A stretch of DNA of 64,000 bases. Source: Pleomorphovibrio marinus (GTDB lineage: Bacteria; Bacteroidota; Bacteroidia; Cytophagales; Cyclobacteriaceae). Location of the stretch: the NCBI RefSeq assembly GCF_003347495.1, contig NZ_QCXY01000012.1, positions 1 to 64,000 on the forward strand. Direction: 5' to 3'. Within the stretch, counting starts at the first letter, position 1. Every line of letters starts with the position of its first letter. The notes beneath the pieces are model-generated. The model was not told the origin of the DNA. It made no database searches and saw nothing but the letters and a program-made list of their open reading frames with translations. Shown in pieces: positions 46,114 to 54,369 of the stretch. A program made the position numbers and the translations under genes.

Positions 46114-48483
46114 CTACTCTATCTTCAACGTACTGGCAGGATTAATTTGAGTGGATTTATATGCCTGCAGGGTTACTGTCATATAGGCAATAATCAGGAT
46201 AGCAACTGCTGCCATAGGAATAAACCACCAGGCAAAATCTACTCTATAGGCAAAATTGGACAGCCAACTCTGCATAAGCCAATAACTTAAACCTGATCCA
46301 ATGATTATGGAAATCACCACAATCAGGATAAACTCTTTATTGATTACGTTGAGAATGGAAAAGGTAGAAGCGCCCAAGACTTTTCGAATCCCGATCTCTT
46401 TGGTTTTTTGTTCAGCAATATGAGAGGACAATCCCAAAAGTCCCAAACAGGATATCAGTATGGTTAAAATACTGAAATACTTCGCCAGTTCACTGGTACG
46501 CACATCATCCCTGTACATCCTGGCATAATTTTCATCCATAAAACTGTACTGAAACGGGAAGTCCGGGTTAAGGCTTTCTGCGGTGCTTTGTAGGGAGGAC
46601 ATCGTATTTTGCATATCTACCGCATTGACTTTAACAAAGGCATGATTGGCATATGAAGGATCTAGTAACAGAATGACAGGTTCCATCAGCTGATGAAAAC
46701 TCTGAAAATGAAAATTCTCAACCACCCCGATAATTTCTCGCTCATCCCCAAGGACATTGAAGGATACTGCCTCTGGATGGTCTTGAGTGATCAGTTCGTA
46801 AGCCCGTCTATTGATTAAGGCTCCTTGAATTGAGTCCGCACCTTTGTCCCTTGAAAAATCAGTTCCTTTGATCAATTCAAACCCCATCGTTTCTATATAA
46901 TCATAATCCACACGCATAATTTCAAAAAGTGCCGTAAAATCAGGATCTTTACCTTCCCAGGAAATGTTTCCACTACTGGAATTCCTGCCCATCATAGAAT
47001 GATTGGATCTGCTTATGGCATTCACCTCGAAGTGGTTGCTTAACGCATTTTTGAACATCTCAAAATTCTCCATCAACTTGCCTTCTAACTGTATCAATAC
47101 AAGTTGATCCTTGTCATACCCCAGGTTTTGTTTTAGTGCATAATTGATTTGCTGGTACACTACTACAGTACCCACAATTAGGATCGTCGCTAAGATAAAC
47201 TGAAAGGTCACTAATCCTTTTCTGGCCCAAACCACAGCAGAGCCGGATTTGGCAGTACTACGGAACACAGAAACCACCTTGGTAGCTGAAAGATAAAATG
47301 CAGGATAACTTCCTGCCAGCAAACCTGTAAACAGCAAAACACAGATAAATTGCATCCAAAAAACCCCTTCATCATAAGGGATTCTCATTGTTTTATCGGT
47401 GAGGTTATTAAAAATGGGTAAGGTAAGTTGAACCAAAACTAGTGCAAACATCCCTGCAAAAACGGTCACCATTAAGGATTCACTCAAGAATTGACCTATC
47501 AGGGCGCCTTTTTCTGCGCCAACTACTTTTCTCACACCCACCTCCTTTGCTCTTTTTTGAGATTTGGCGGTGGATAAGTTCATGAAATTAATACAGGCTA
47601 TGATAAGCACAAATAAGCCTATGATGGAAAAAAGCTTGACGTATTCAATTCTGCCTCCTTGTTGCATCCCATCTGCAAACCTTCCAAATAAGTACAAGTC
47701 CTGATGGGGATAGGCGAATAAAACGATATTAGAACCTTCATTTCTCTCCTTTATAAAACTTTGGATATTGGAGGAAAAAACCTGATAATCAGACTCCTTA
47801 TTTAATTTTACCACCGTACTCGGTCCGTTATTTCCCCAATCATGAAGCCAAGAATTATAGGGTTTATCAAACATAAATTGGTAGGGAAGTATATAGTCAA
47901 ATTGGTTGTCAAGATCATGGGCCAGAGGCTCTAAAACTGCCTGAACAATAAAGGAATGTTCTCCTTCGGTTTCCTTCATGGTAATGGTTTCTCCCAGTAC
48001 ATGGGAATGTCCAAATATTCGCTCAGCGGCTGTGGAGGTAAGCACAATATAGGATTTATCTGAAAGAGCCCTGTCTCTGTCACCATGCATGATGGGATAC
48101 TGAAAAATAGAAAGGTAGTCCTCTCCTGCATAAAATCCGTTTAGGTTTAGCCGCTTCTCGTCTTTTACAAACAGGTTCTTCTCATTCCATGAATAGGTGG
48201 CAGCTCTTTCCACCTCTGGATACTCCTCCTTCAACGCATTGGCAAGCAGACCAGGCGTAGAAGTGGTGGTGAATATATCAGAGCCGTATCGTTGGTGTTC
48301 CATGATGCGGTAGACTTGATCAATCTCCGCAAATTCCCGATTCATATTCAACTCGGACCGGACCCATAATCCTATTAATATGGCTGCCCATAGCCCTAGT
48401 GCCAATCCGAAAAGGTTGATGAAGAATGTGAGCCTGTGCTTGGCAAATCCACGAAGTGCGATTTTGAAATAGTTTTTGTACAT
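46114..48483 (-). CDS. FtsX/MacB-like ABC permease (paralogue 4)
   Basis: A 789-residue permease from MYKNYFKIALRGFAKHRLTF. FtsX core 1 is LFSIIGLFVLIIACINFMNL with RAKEVGVRKVVGAEKGALIG, and core 2 is SCLGLLGLSSHIAEQKTKEI with GIRKVLGASTFSILNVI. The tail is NPASTLKIE. It is the last gene of the unit adaptor - ATPase - four-helix protein - permease and has no operator of its own, so it depends on promoter 5. The repeat array that flanks the four-helix gene ends 16 bases before its ATG. Confidence 0.9.
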   Translation of the reverse strand: MYKNYFKIALRGFAKHRLTFFINLFGLALGLWAAILIGLWVRSELNMNREFAEIDQVYRIMEHQRYGSDIFTTTSTPGLLANALKEEYPEVERAATYSWNEKNLFVKDEKRLNLNGFYAGEDYLSIFQYPIMHGDRDRALSDKSYIVLTSTAAERIFGHSHVLGETITMKETEGEHSFIVQAVLEPLAHDLDNQFDYILPYQFMFDKPYNSWLHDWGNNGPSTVVKLNKESDYQVFSSNIQSFIKERNEGSNIVLFAYPHQDLYLFGRFADGMQQGGRIEYVKLFSIIGLFVLIIACINFMNLSTAKSQKRAKEVGVRKVVGAEKGALIGQFLSESLMVTVFAGMFALVLVQLTLPIFNNLTDKTMRIPYDEGVFWMQFICVLLFTGLLAGSYPAFYLSATKVVSVFRSTAKSGSAVVWARKGLVTFQFILATILIVGTVVVYQQINYALKQNLGYDKDQLVLIQLEGKLMENFEMFKNALSNHFEVNAISRSNHSMMGRNSSSGNISWEGKDPDFTALFEIMRVDYDYIETMGFELIKGTDFSRDKGADSIQGALINRRAYELITQDHPEAVSFNVLGDEREIIGVVENFHFQSFHQLMEPVILLLDPSYANHAFVKVNAVDMQNTMSSLQSTAESLNPDFPFQYSFMDENYARMYRDDVRTSELAKYFSILTILISCLGLLGLSSHIAEQKTKEIGIRKVLGASTFSILNVINKEFILIVVISIIIGSGLSYWLMQSWLSNFAYRVDFAWWFIPMAAVAILIIAYMTVTLQAYKSTQINPASTLKIE

Positions 48484-48499
48484 GGGAATGGGGGAAAGG

Positions 48500-48545
48500 G
48501 TGTTTAGAGGTTTAGAGGTTGGGATGTTTGGAGGTTTGGAGGTTG
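48500..48545. repeat. G-rich short tandem repeat, left arm of an inverted pair
   Basis: Units such as GAGGTTTA, GAGGTTGG, GATGTTTG and GAGGTTTG on the + strand. The complementary C-rich array is at 48986-49044 on the other side of the four-helix gene. Confidence 0.75.
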
Positions 48546-48546
48546 G

Positions 48547-48924
48547 TTATCCTTTTTTGATTGCTTTTGGTTTAAGGGTGTTGCGGAAAGCGGCTATGCT
48601 ATTCATTAGAACAAATGCGTTGTTGTAAATTTTGGAAAACACCTCGTTGGTGATATAATTTCTTCGAATGGCTTTGTGTAAGCAAGCTACTACTTCAGCC
48701 AAGGATCTAAGGGAATATCCTATGAATCTATTGAATTCAGCGTTTGATTGCCCTGTAGCACCCTCGGCAATATTGAGAGCAATGGAATCAGAGGCTCTTA
48801 AGATCTGGGAGCTCAGATTATACATTTCTTCTTTGGGGAAATCTTTGGACAAGATGAATATCTGTTCACCAAAATCCATTGCACTCTTCCATATCCGCAA
48901 TTTTTCAAACTTAAAATTTTCCAT
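48547..48924 (-). CDS. Four-helix-bundle protein (S23/IVP family)
   Basis: A 125-residue protein with FEKLRIWKSAMDFGEQIFIL, ASDSIALNIAEGATGQSNAE and FNRFIGYSLRSLAEVVACLH, the signature of the 23S rRNA intervening-sequence protein family, which is related to Avd of diversity-generating retroelements. The function is unknown and nucleic-acid binding is suspected. It is wedged between the ABC ATPase and its permease. Short inverted G-rich repeats border it on both sides, which points to insertion as a mobile cassette. Confidence 0.9.
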   Translation of the reverse strand: MENFKFEKLRIWKSAMDFGEQIFILSKDFPKEEMYNLSSQILRASDSIALNIAEGATGQSNAEFNRFIGYSLRSLAEVVACLHKAIRRNYITNEVFSKIYNNAFVLMNSIAAFRNTLKPKAIKKG

Positions 48925-48985
48925 AACTGATAAGAATCAAAACAAATGAAACAATGAACCCTACAATAATTACTCAATTCACAAA

Positions 48986-49044
48986 GCCCCAACATCCCAA
49001 CTCCCAAACCTCCCAACATCCTAACACCCTAACATCCAACCTCC
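48986..49044. repeat. C-rich short tandem repeat, right arm of an inverted pair
   Basis: Units such as CCAACATC, CCAACTCC, CAAACCTC and CTAACACC, which read as GGATGTTG-type units on the - strand. The array starts right behind the ATPase stop codon. Confidence 0.75.
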
Positions 49045-49743
49045 CTAAACATGAAACTGCTCTCTAATATTCTCTGTCACCACCTTACCGTCAAAAAGGT
49101 TGATGATCCTATGGGCATAATTGGCATCATGGGGTGAGTGAGTCACCATCACTATGGTCGTTCCTTCATTGTTCAGTTCCTCCAAAAGCCGCATCACCTC
49201 CTCCCCGTTTGCAGAGTCCAGGTTACCCGTGGGTTCGTCAGCCAAAATCACCGCGGGTTTGGCCACAATGGCCCTGGCAATGGCTACCCTTTGCTGCTGC
49301 CCACCGGAAAGCTGCTGAGGGAAATGGTCCCTTCGGTGCATAATGTGCATGCGGGACAACACCTCCTCCACCCTTCTTTTTCGCTCATCGCTGGGGGTTT
49401 TGAGGTATAGTAGAGGAAGTTCTACATTTTCGTAAACCGTCAATTCATCAATCAGATTAAAACTCTGAAAGACAAAACCGATATTCCCCTTTCTCAATTG
49501 GGAACGCTTTCTTTCTGAATAATTTGCCACCTCCTCCCCGAGGAAGAAATACTCCCCTGACTCCGGGTTATCCAGTAGGCCGATGATATTCAGCAGGGTT
49601 GATTTACCACATCCAGAAGGCCCCATGATAGCCACAAACTCCCCTTTTTTGATTTCAATATTGATCTCGTCCAAAGCGGTGGTCTCTACCTCCTCCGTGG
49701 CGTAGAGCTTTTTAAGATTTACTGTTTTTATGGTGTTTTCCAT
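49045..49743 (-). CDS. MacB/LolD-type ABC transporter ATPase
   Basis: A 232-residue ATPase with Walker [11 protein letters not shown]-loop [20 protein letters not shown], signature [15 protein letters not shown], Walker [14 protein letters not shown] and H-loop [14 protein letters not shown]. It follows the adaptor gene by about 90 bases and serves the permease at 46114. Because most permeases of this region lack their own ATPase, this one may energise several. Confidence 0.93.
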   Translation of the reverse strand: MENTIKTVNLKKLYATEEVETTALDEINIEIKKGEFVAIMGPSGCGKSTLLNIIGLLDNPESGEYFFLGEEVANYSERKRSQLRKGNIGFVFQSFNLIDELTVYENVELPLLYLKTPSDERKRRVEEVLSRMHIMHRRDHFPQQLSGGQQQRVAIARAIVAKPAVILADEPTGNLDSANGEEVMRLLEELNNEGTTIVMVTHSPHDANYAHRIINLFDGKVVTENIREQFHV

Positions 49744-49835
49744 TAGGTTAGAAGTTATATTCCTTGATATAAATTTTATTGAAGTTATTACTATTGTGTG
49801 GTGAAAGGAATTTTTCGACTTCCTTGGCCCCTGTG

Positions 49836-51086
49836 TTACTTCAGGTTCAGCACCTCATTTTTACCAAAATTTTCGTACCCACTTACAATTACCTTTTCTC
49901 CTGGCAGAACCCCCTCTACTACCTCGTAGTATTCCGGATTCTTCCTACCCAATCGGATATTTCGCCTTATTGCTTTTCCGGACGATTGGTTCACCACAAA
50001 CACCCAGTTACCTCCGGTGTCCTTGTAAAATCCCCCAGTGGGTAATAGAGTTGCCTGTTGGCTTTCTCCTAGTTCCAGCCTAATCCTTACAGTTTGCCCT
50101 CTTCGAATGCCCGAGGGAACCTCACCGGTAAACGACATATCTACTTCAAATCTTCCTGCCGTCACATTGGGGTAAATTTTGGAAATCTCTAATTCGTGGT
50201 TTCCACCTGAAAAACTAAAGGTGCCCTTCAATCCTGTATAAACCCTAGGCAAATAAAGTTCGTCTATCTGAACCCTTACCTTGAATTTATCGAGAATATC
50301 AATTTGACCAAACCGTTGTCCAGGGATTATGGATTGACCGATTTCAATCTGTTCAGTTGAAAGCTGGCCTGAGATCGGTGCCCTCAATGCCAAGTTATCC
50401 AGGATATGCCCTACCCCATCCAGGGATTGGTTCATTCTCATTTCCGAATCCTGCAATTGTTTTTTCTGAATTGCCCGGGACATAGAATCATTCCTGTAAG
50501 CTTCATAGGTTAGCTTCTTACGCTTGACATTATACTCATATTGTTCCTTCACCTCTTCAAATTCCCGGTCTGAAACCAACTTTTTAACATGAAGCTCCTT
50601 AAACCTTTCATATTGGGGCCTGAACAAGCTTATCTGATAATCAATTTCCGCCAGTTGTGCCTGCTGGCTGAGGTCATTTTGGTCCAACTGCAACCTTACC
50701 TGCCGCAGGTTGTTGATCTGGAAGTATAACCCCGATTCCCTTTCCATTACCTCCAGTTGCAACTTGGAATTGGAAAGCAGCAGTATGGTGTCGCCCTTTT
50801 CGACCACAGCGCCAGATTCTCTGACAATGTGTTGAATATTGCCTCCTTCCAGGGCATCTAGGTAGAAAACCTCACCAGGTTCAATGGACCCACTCACTGG
50901 AATATAATCGGTAAATTCCCCTTCCTTTACGGTTGCAATGGTCACTCTTTCCATATTGACATTCATGGAGGACCTGGTATCTGCTAGCAACAACTGGTAG
51001 ATCACAAAACCAAGTAACAAAGCAATTCCCAGAATCAGAGCGATGAACTTGGGAGTCCAAGTCTTTTTTTCAAGCTTTCTATCCAT
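49836..51086 (-). CDS. HlyD/MacA-type periplasmic adaptor
   Basis: A 416-residue protein with one N-terminal membrane helix (residues about 14-32). A lipoyl-like half-motif (VSGSIEPGEVFYLDALEGGN, VVEKGDTILLLSN) precedes a long coiled-coil hairpin (residues about 105-215). The second half-motif is ALRAPISGQLSTEQIEIGQS and beta-barrel strands follow (FKVRVQIDELYLPRVYTGLK). The C-terminus contains GEKVIVSGYENFGKNEVLNLK. It joins the inner-membrane ABC exporter to a TolC-type channel. It is the first gene of its unit, 40 bases from promoter 5. Confidence 0.92.
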   Translation of the reverse strand: MDRKLEKKTWTPKFIALILGIALLLGFVIYQLLLADTRSSMNVNMERVTIATVKEGEFTDYIPVSGSIEPGEVFYLDALEGGNIQHIVRESGAVVEKGDTILLLSNSKLQLEVMERESGLYFQINNLRQVRLQLDQNDLSQQAQLAEIDYQISLFRPQYERFKELHVKKLVSDREFEEVKEQYEYNVKRKKLTYEAYRNDSMSRAIQKKQLQDSEMRMNQSLDGVGHILDNLALRAPISGQLSTEQIEIGQSIIPGQRFGQIDILDKFKVRVQIDELYLPRVYTGLKGTFSFSGGNHELEISKIYPNVTAGRFEVDMSFTGEVPSGIRRGQTVRIRLELGESQQATLLPTGGFYKDTGGNWVFVVNQSSGKAIRRNIRLGRKNPEYYEVVEGVLPGEKVIVSGYENFGKNEVLNLK

Positions 51087-51121
51087 TATCCATGTTTTCC
51101 ATTAATTCTCTCCTCCCTGTT

Positions 51122-51137
51122 TGCCAATTACATGCCA
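51122..51137 (-). promoter_or_regulatory. Sigma-54 promoter 5 (TGGCATGTAATTGGCA)
   Basis: TGGCAT-N5-TGGCA, a near-consensus -24/-12 pair. Operator 5 is 60 bases upstream. Confidence 0.8.
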
Positions 51138-51196
51138 TGAGAAAAACAGCCTGAAATTGCCAAAATTGCCTAATTCACCATAAAATGCCTGCAGAT

Positions 51197-51227
51197 TTTC
51201 GAACAGAATCGTCCGCTAGCGACCAAA
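51197..51227. promoter_or_regulatory. Operator 5, in the divergent region before the regulator gene
   Basis: CGAACA-GAATC-GTCCG-CTAG-CGACCAA. It sits between the adaptor gene and the response regulator, so it may also affect the regulator's own expression. A looser dyad CTTGTTCG...CGGTACAAG is at about 51324-51353. Confidence 0.72.
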
Positions 51228-51550
51228 ATTCAACGCAGGATGCGGTCAAAAAAAGTACGATATCCCAGGAAGAAAAAATAAAAATTGCTCATTTGAAGAG
51301 GATTGCCCGTTTTTGGGAAAACCTTGTTCGACTGTATCATTTCGGTACAAGTTTTGGATTTCTCTGAATTGCAAGACACCCAGTAACAAAAAAAAGATGA
51401 ATAAAATACTTTTGAAAAATCACACCATGAACGCAGAGAAAAGGAAATCAGGACACTATTCAGGTATTGAGGATTGGTCGTTTTTATTCTTTGGAAATAT
51501 GACCCGGATTCAGCTGCTAACCGTACCTTTCAACCCCCACATTCAATAGC

Positions 51551-52939
51551 ATGAAAGAGCAAAACCCAGGAAAGATCCTGATCGTTGATGATAACGAAGA
51601 TCTTTTAAAGGCCGCCAAAATTTTTCTGAAAAGGCACTTTTACCAAGTAGACACAGAGACCAACCCGGGACTGCTTCCCATTTTGATGGTAAACGAACAG
51701 TATGATGTCATCATGCTAGACATGAATTTCACCAAGGATGTGAGCAGCGGACAGGAAGGATTTTATTGGTTGGACAGGATTCTGGAACTCGATTCATCGG
51801 CGGTAGTTGTATTGATTACGGCCTACGGAGATGTAAATACCGCAGTTAGGGCTATTAAGGAAGGAGCCACTGATTTCGTGCTAAAGCCATGGGAAAACGA
51901 AAAATTGTTGGCAACGCTGCATGCTGCCCTTCAGTTGAGGCAATCCAGAATGGAAATCAGCCAATTAAAGGATCAGCAACAACAGATCTTTCAGGATATA
52001 GACAGTAAATTCAAAGATATCATTGGACAAAGCCCATCCATGGTCAAGGTGTTTGAAACCATAGAAAGGGTGGCAGGCACAGATGCCAATGTCCTAATTC
52101 TCGGAGAAAACGGAACTGGAAAGGAACTAATAGCACGAGCCATACATAGAAACTCCAAAAGGCACAGGGAAGCATTCGTGGGAGTTGACCTTGGATCCAT
52201 CACCTCCTCCTTGTTTGAAAGTGAACTTTTTGGTCATAAAAAAGGTGCATTTACCGATGCCAAAGACGACCGTATAGGTAGGTTTGAACAGGCTAATAAG
52301 GGTACCCTGTTCCTCGATGAAATTGGAAACCTCCCCTTGGCCTTGCAGTCCAAATTATTAGCCGCCCTACAAAATAGAGAGGTAACAAAAGTAGGAGCCA
52401 ACAAAACAGTTCCTATTAATATCCGCCTGATTTCTGCTACCAATATGCCTGTCCATACCATGGTATATGAAAATAAATTCCGACAGGACTTATTGTACCG
52501 CATCAACACCATTGAAGTCACGCTTCCACCTTTACGGGAAAGGTTAGAAGACATTCCCCTTCTTGCCGATCATTTTATAGAGGTATATGCAAAAAAATAC
52601 AACAAAGACATTCGCAAAGCAGGGGAAGCCCTTATCAAGCGGATGCAAAAATACCATTGGCCTGGAAACATCCGGGAACTCCAACATAGCATTGAACGGG
52701 CAGTAATCATGACCACCCGCGGCGTATTACAGCCGGAGGATTTATTCATGCAGAAACACCAAACGCCCGAAAAACAGGAAGACTTGGTCTCTCTGGATCA
52801 CCTCAATATTGAGGATGTGGAAAAAATCCTTATCCGCAAAGCACTTCAAAAACACAACGGGCATATCACCCGGGCAGCAGAGGAATTGGGATTGACAAGA
52901 TCATCACTTTATAGGAGACTGGAACGGTATGGGCTTTAG
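51551..52939 (+). CDS. Sigma-54-dependent NtrC-family response regulator
   Basis: A 462-residue protein. The receiver domain carries the phosphoacceptor Asp57 (VIMLDMNF) and conserved Lys in LKPWEN. The AAA+ domain has Walker A GENGTGKE (185-192), the sigma-54 contact loop as GAFTDA (232-237, usual form GAFTGA), Walker B GTLFLDEIGN (251-260) and RLISATNM. The Fis-type helix-turn-helix at the C-terminus is HITRAAEELGLTRSSLYRRL. It overlaps the kinase gene by 11 bases. It is the obvious candidate to bind the seven operators and activate the seven sigma-54 promoters around it. Confidence 0.93.
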   Translation: MKEQNPGKILIVDDNEDLLKAAKIFLKRHFYQVDTETNPGLLPILMVNEQYDVIMLDMNFTKDVSSGQEGFYWLDRILELDSSAVVVLITAYGDVNTAVRAIKEGATDFVLKPWENEKLLATLHAALQLRQSRMEISQLKDQQQQIFQDIDSKFKDIIGQSPSMVKVFETIERVAGTDANVLILGENGTGKELIARAIHRNSKRHREAFVGVDLGSITSSLFESELFGHKKGAFTDAKDDRIGRFEQANKGTLFLDEIGNLPLALQSKLLAALQNREVTKVGANKTVPINIRLISATNMPVHTMVYENKFRQDLLYRINTIEVTLPPLRERLEDIPLLADHFIEVYAKKYNKDIRKAGEALIKRMQKYHWPGNIRELQHSIERAVIMTTRGVLQPEDLFMQKHQTPEKQEDLVSLDHLNIEDVEKILIRKALQKHNGHITRAAEELGLTRSSLYRRLERYGL

Positions 52940-54284
52940 ATCTTTTTCTCTTGGGGTAACAATAAGGGTAATCTTAATCGTGCTCGTCTCTTTAGTAGGG
53001 TCGTATTTATTTGTTCAGAACGGTTCCATTCCCCAGTCCATTTTATGTTCAGGAGCAGTGCTTCTTTTATCCTTAAATCTAATAACCTTCGTATCGCGAA
53101 CCAATAGAAAAATAAGTAGGTTTTTGGAATCCATCAGGTATTCTGATTTTTCCAGTTCCTTTACAAAGGACAGCAACCTGGGCAACTCCTTTAAGGAACT
53201 AAACATGTCATTTAATGAGGTCATTGAAGCTTTTAAAAGAACCAGGGCCCAAAAAGAGGAACAGATGCTTTTTTTACAAATTATGATTCAACATGTCAAT
53301 ACTGGAATCATTTCTTTTACCAGCACTGGGAAGATTGGAGTCATTAACGGCACCGCCAAGCAATTGCTGCAGATACCCCAATTCAAAGACATCCACGACC
53401 TGGGAAAACTATCTATGGAGCTTCTGGATGAGGTTCTTAGCCTCAAACCAGGGGGGGCATTTTCATTAAGGATCGATTCGGAACTCCACCTGAATGTCCA
53501 ATCTGCAGCCTTTAAAATGGAGGGTCAAAGCTGGACGCTACTTTCCTTTCAGAATATCAAATCGGAACTGCAAAAGAATGAATTGGAAGCCTGGCAAAAC
53601 CTCACCAAGGTGCTTCGCCATGAAATCATGAACTCCATGACTCCCATAGCGAGCTTAGCGAGTTCACTGGGAATAATTTTAGAAGAGGATGTCACAGAGA
53701 AAGAAGAGGGAACCCTCTTTCTAAATAAAGAAAGTTACTTGGACCTGTCCGAAGGTTTGGCTACCATTTCCAAAAGAAGTATTGGCCTTGTAGATTTCGT
53801 GAATGCATACAGGGATTACACAAACATCCCCCAACCAATCATAAAAGCATTCCCTGTACGATCTCTTTTTGAGAACATACGAATTTTACTTAGCGAAGAC
53901 CTATTAATTTCCAACATTAGCCTTACCTGTGAACTTTCACCACTTGACCTTGAAATCATAGGGGACCAAGAACTTCTACAAATGATCCTTATCAATCTGG
54001 TAAAAAACGGTAAGGAAGCCATGGCAAAGGCAAGCAACAGGACCATCCTCTTGAAGGGGGGCGTAGACAACCATTCCCAACCTTACATCCAAGTCATAGA
54101 TCATGGAGAAGGAATTGTACCGGAGGCTTTGGAAAGGATATTTGTACCTTTCTATACCACGAAGAAATCCGGCTCTGGCATTGGCTTGGCCATTTCGAGG
54201 CAGATTATGAACCTTCATAGAGGAAACTTGGAGGTTTCTTCGGTCCCGGGAGAAAGAACTGTTTTTACATTGAGTTTCCGCTGA
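52929..54284 (+). CDS. Membrane sensor histidine kinase
   Basis: A 451-residue protein. Two membrane helices (about residues 10-29 and 35-55) enclose a very short loop, so the signal is probably sensed in or near the membrane. A HAMP/PAS-like region follows, then a HisKA-type helix with His231 in VLRHEIMNSMTPIASLASSL and the ATPase domain (ILINLVKNGKEAMAKA, VIDHGEGIVPEALERIFVPF, KSGSGIGLAISRQIM). The start overlaps the regulator's end by 11 bases, so the two form a cognate pair. A membrane-stress or export-substrate signal is inference. Confidence 0.92.
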   Translation: MGFRSFSLGVTIRVILIVLVSLVGSYLFVQNGSIPQSILCSGAVLLLSLNLITFVSRTNRKISRFLESIRYSDFSSSFTKDSNLGNSFKELNMSFNEVIEAFKRTRAQKEEQMLFLQIMIQHVNTGIISFTSTGKIGVINGTAKQLLQIPQFKDIHDLGKLSMELLDEVLSLKPGGAFSLRIDSELHLNVQSAAFKMEGQSWTLLSFQNIKSELQKNELEAWQNLTKVLRHEIMNSMTPIASLASSLGIILEEDVTEKEEGTLFLNKESYLDLSEGLATISKRSIGLVDFVNAYRDYTNIPQPIIKAFPVRSLFENIRILLSEDLLISNISLTCELSPLDLEIIGDQELLQMILINLVKNGKEAMAKASNRTILLKGGVDNHSQPYIQVIDHGEGIVPEALERIFVPFYTTKKSGSGIGLAISRQIMNLHRGNLEVSSVPGERTVFTLSFR

Positions 54285-54369
54285 TGGCTAGAAATTTGCA
54301 GAGATTCAACACATTTTACCTGCTTTCCCATCAAGGGAAGATTCATCTTTTCGTTCGCACCATTTTATT

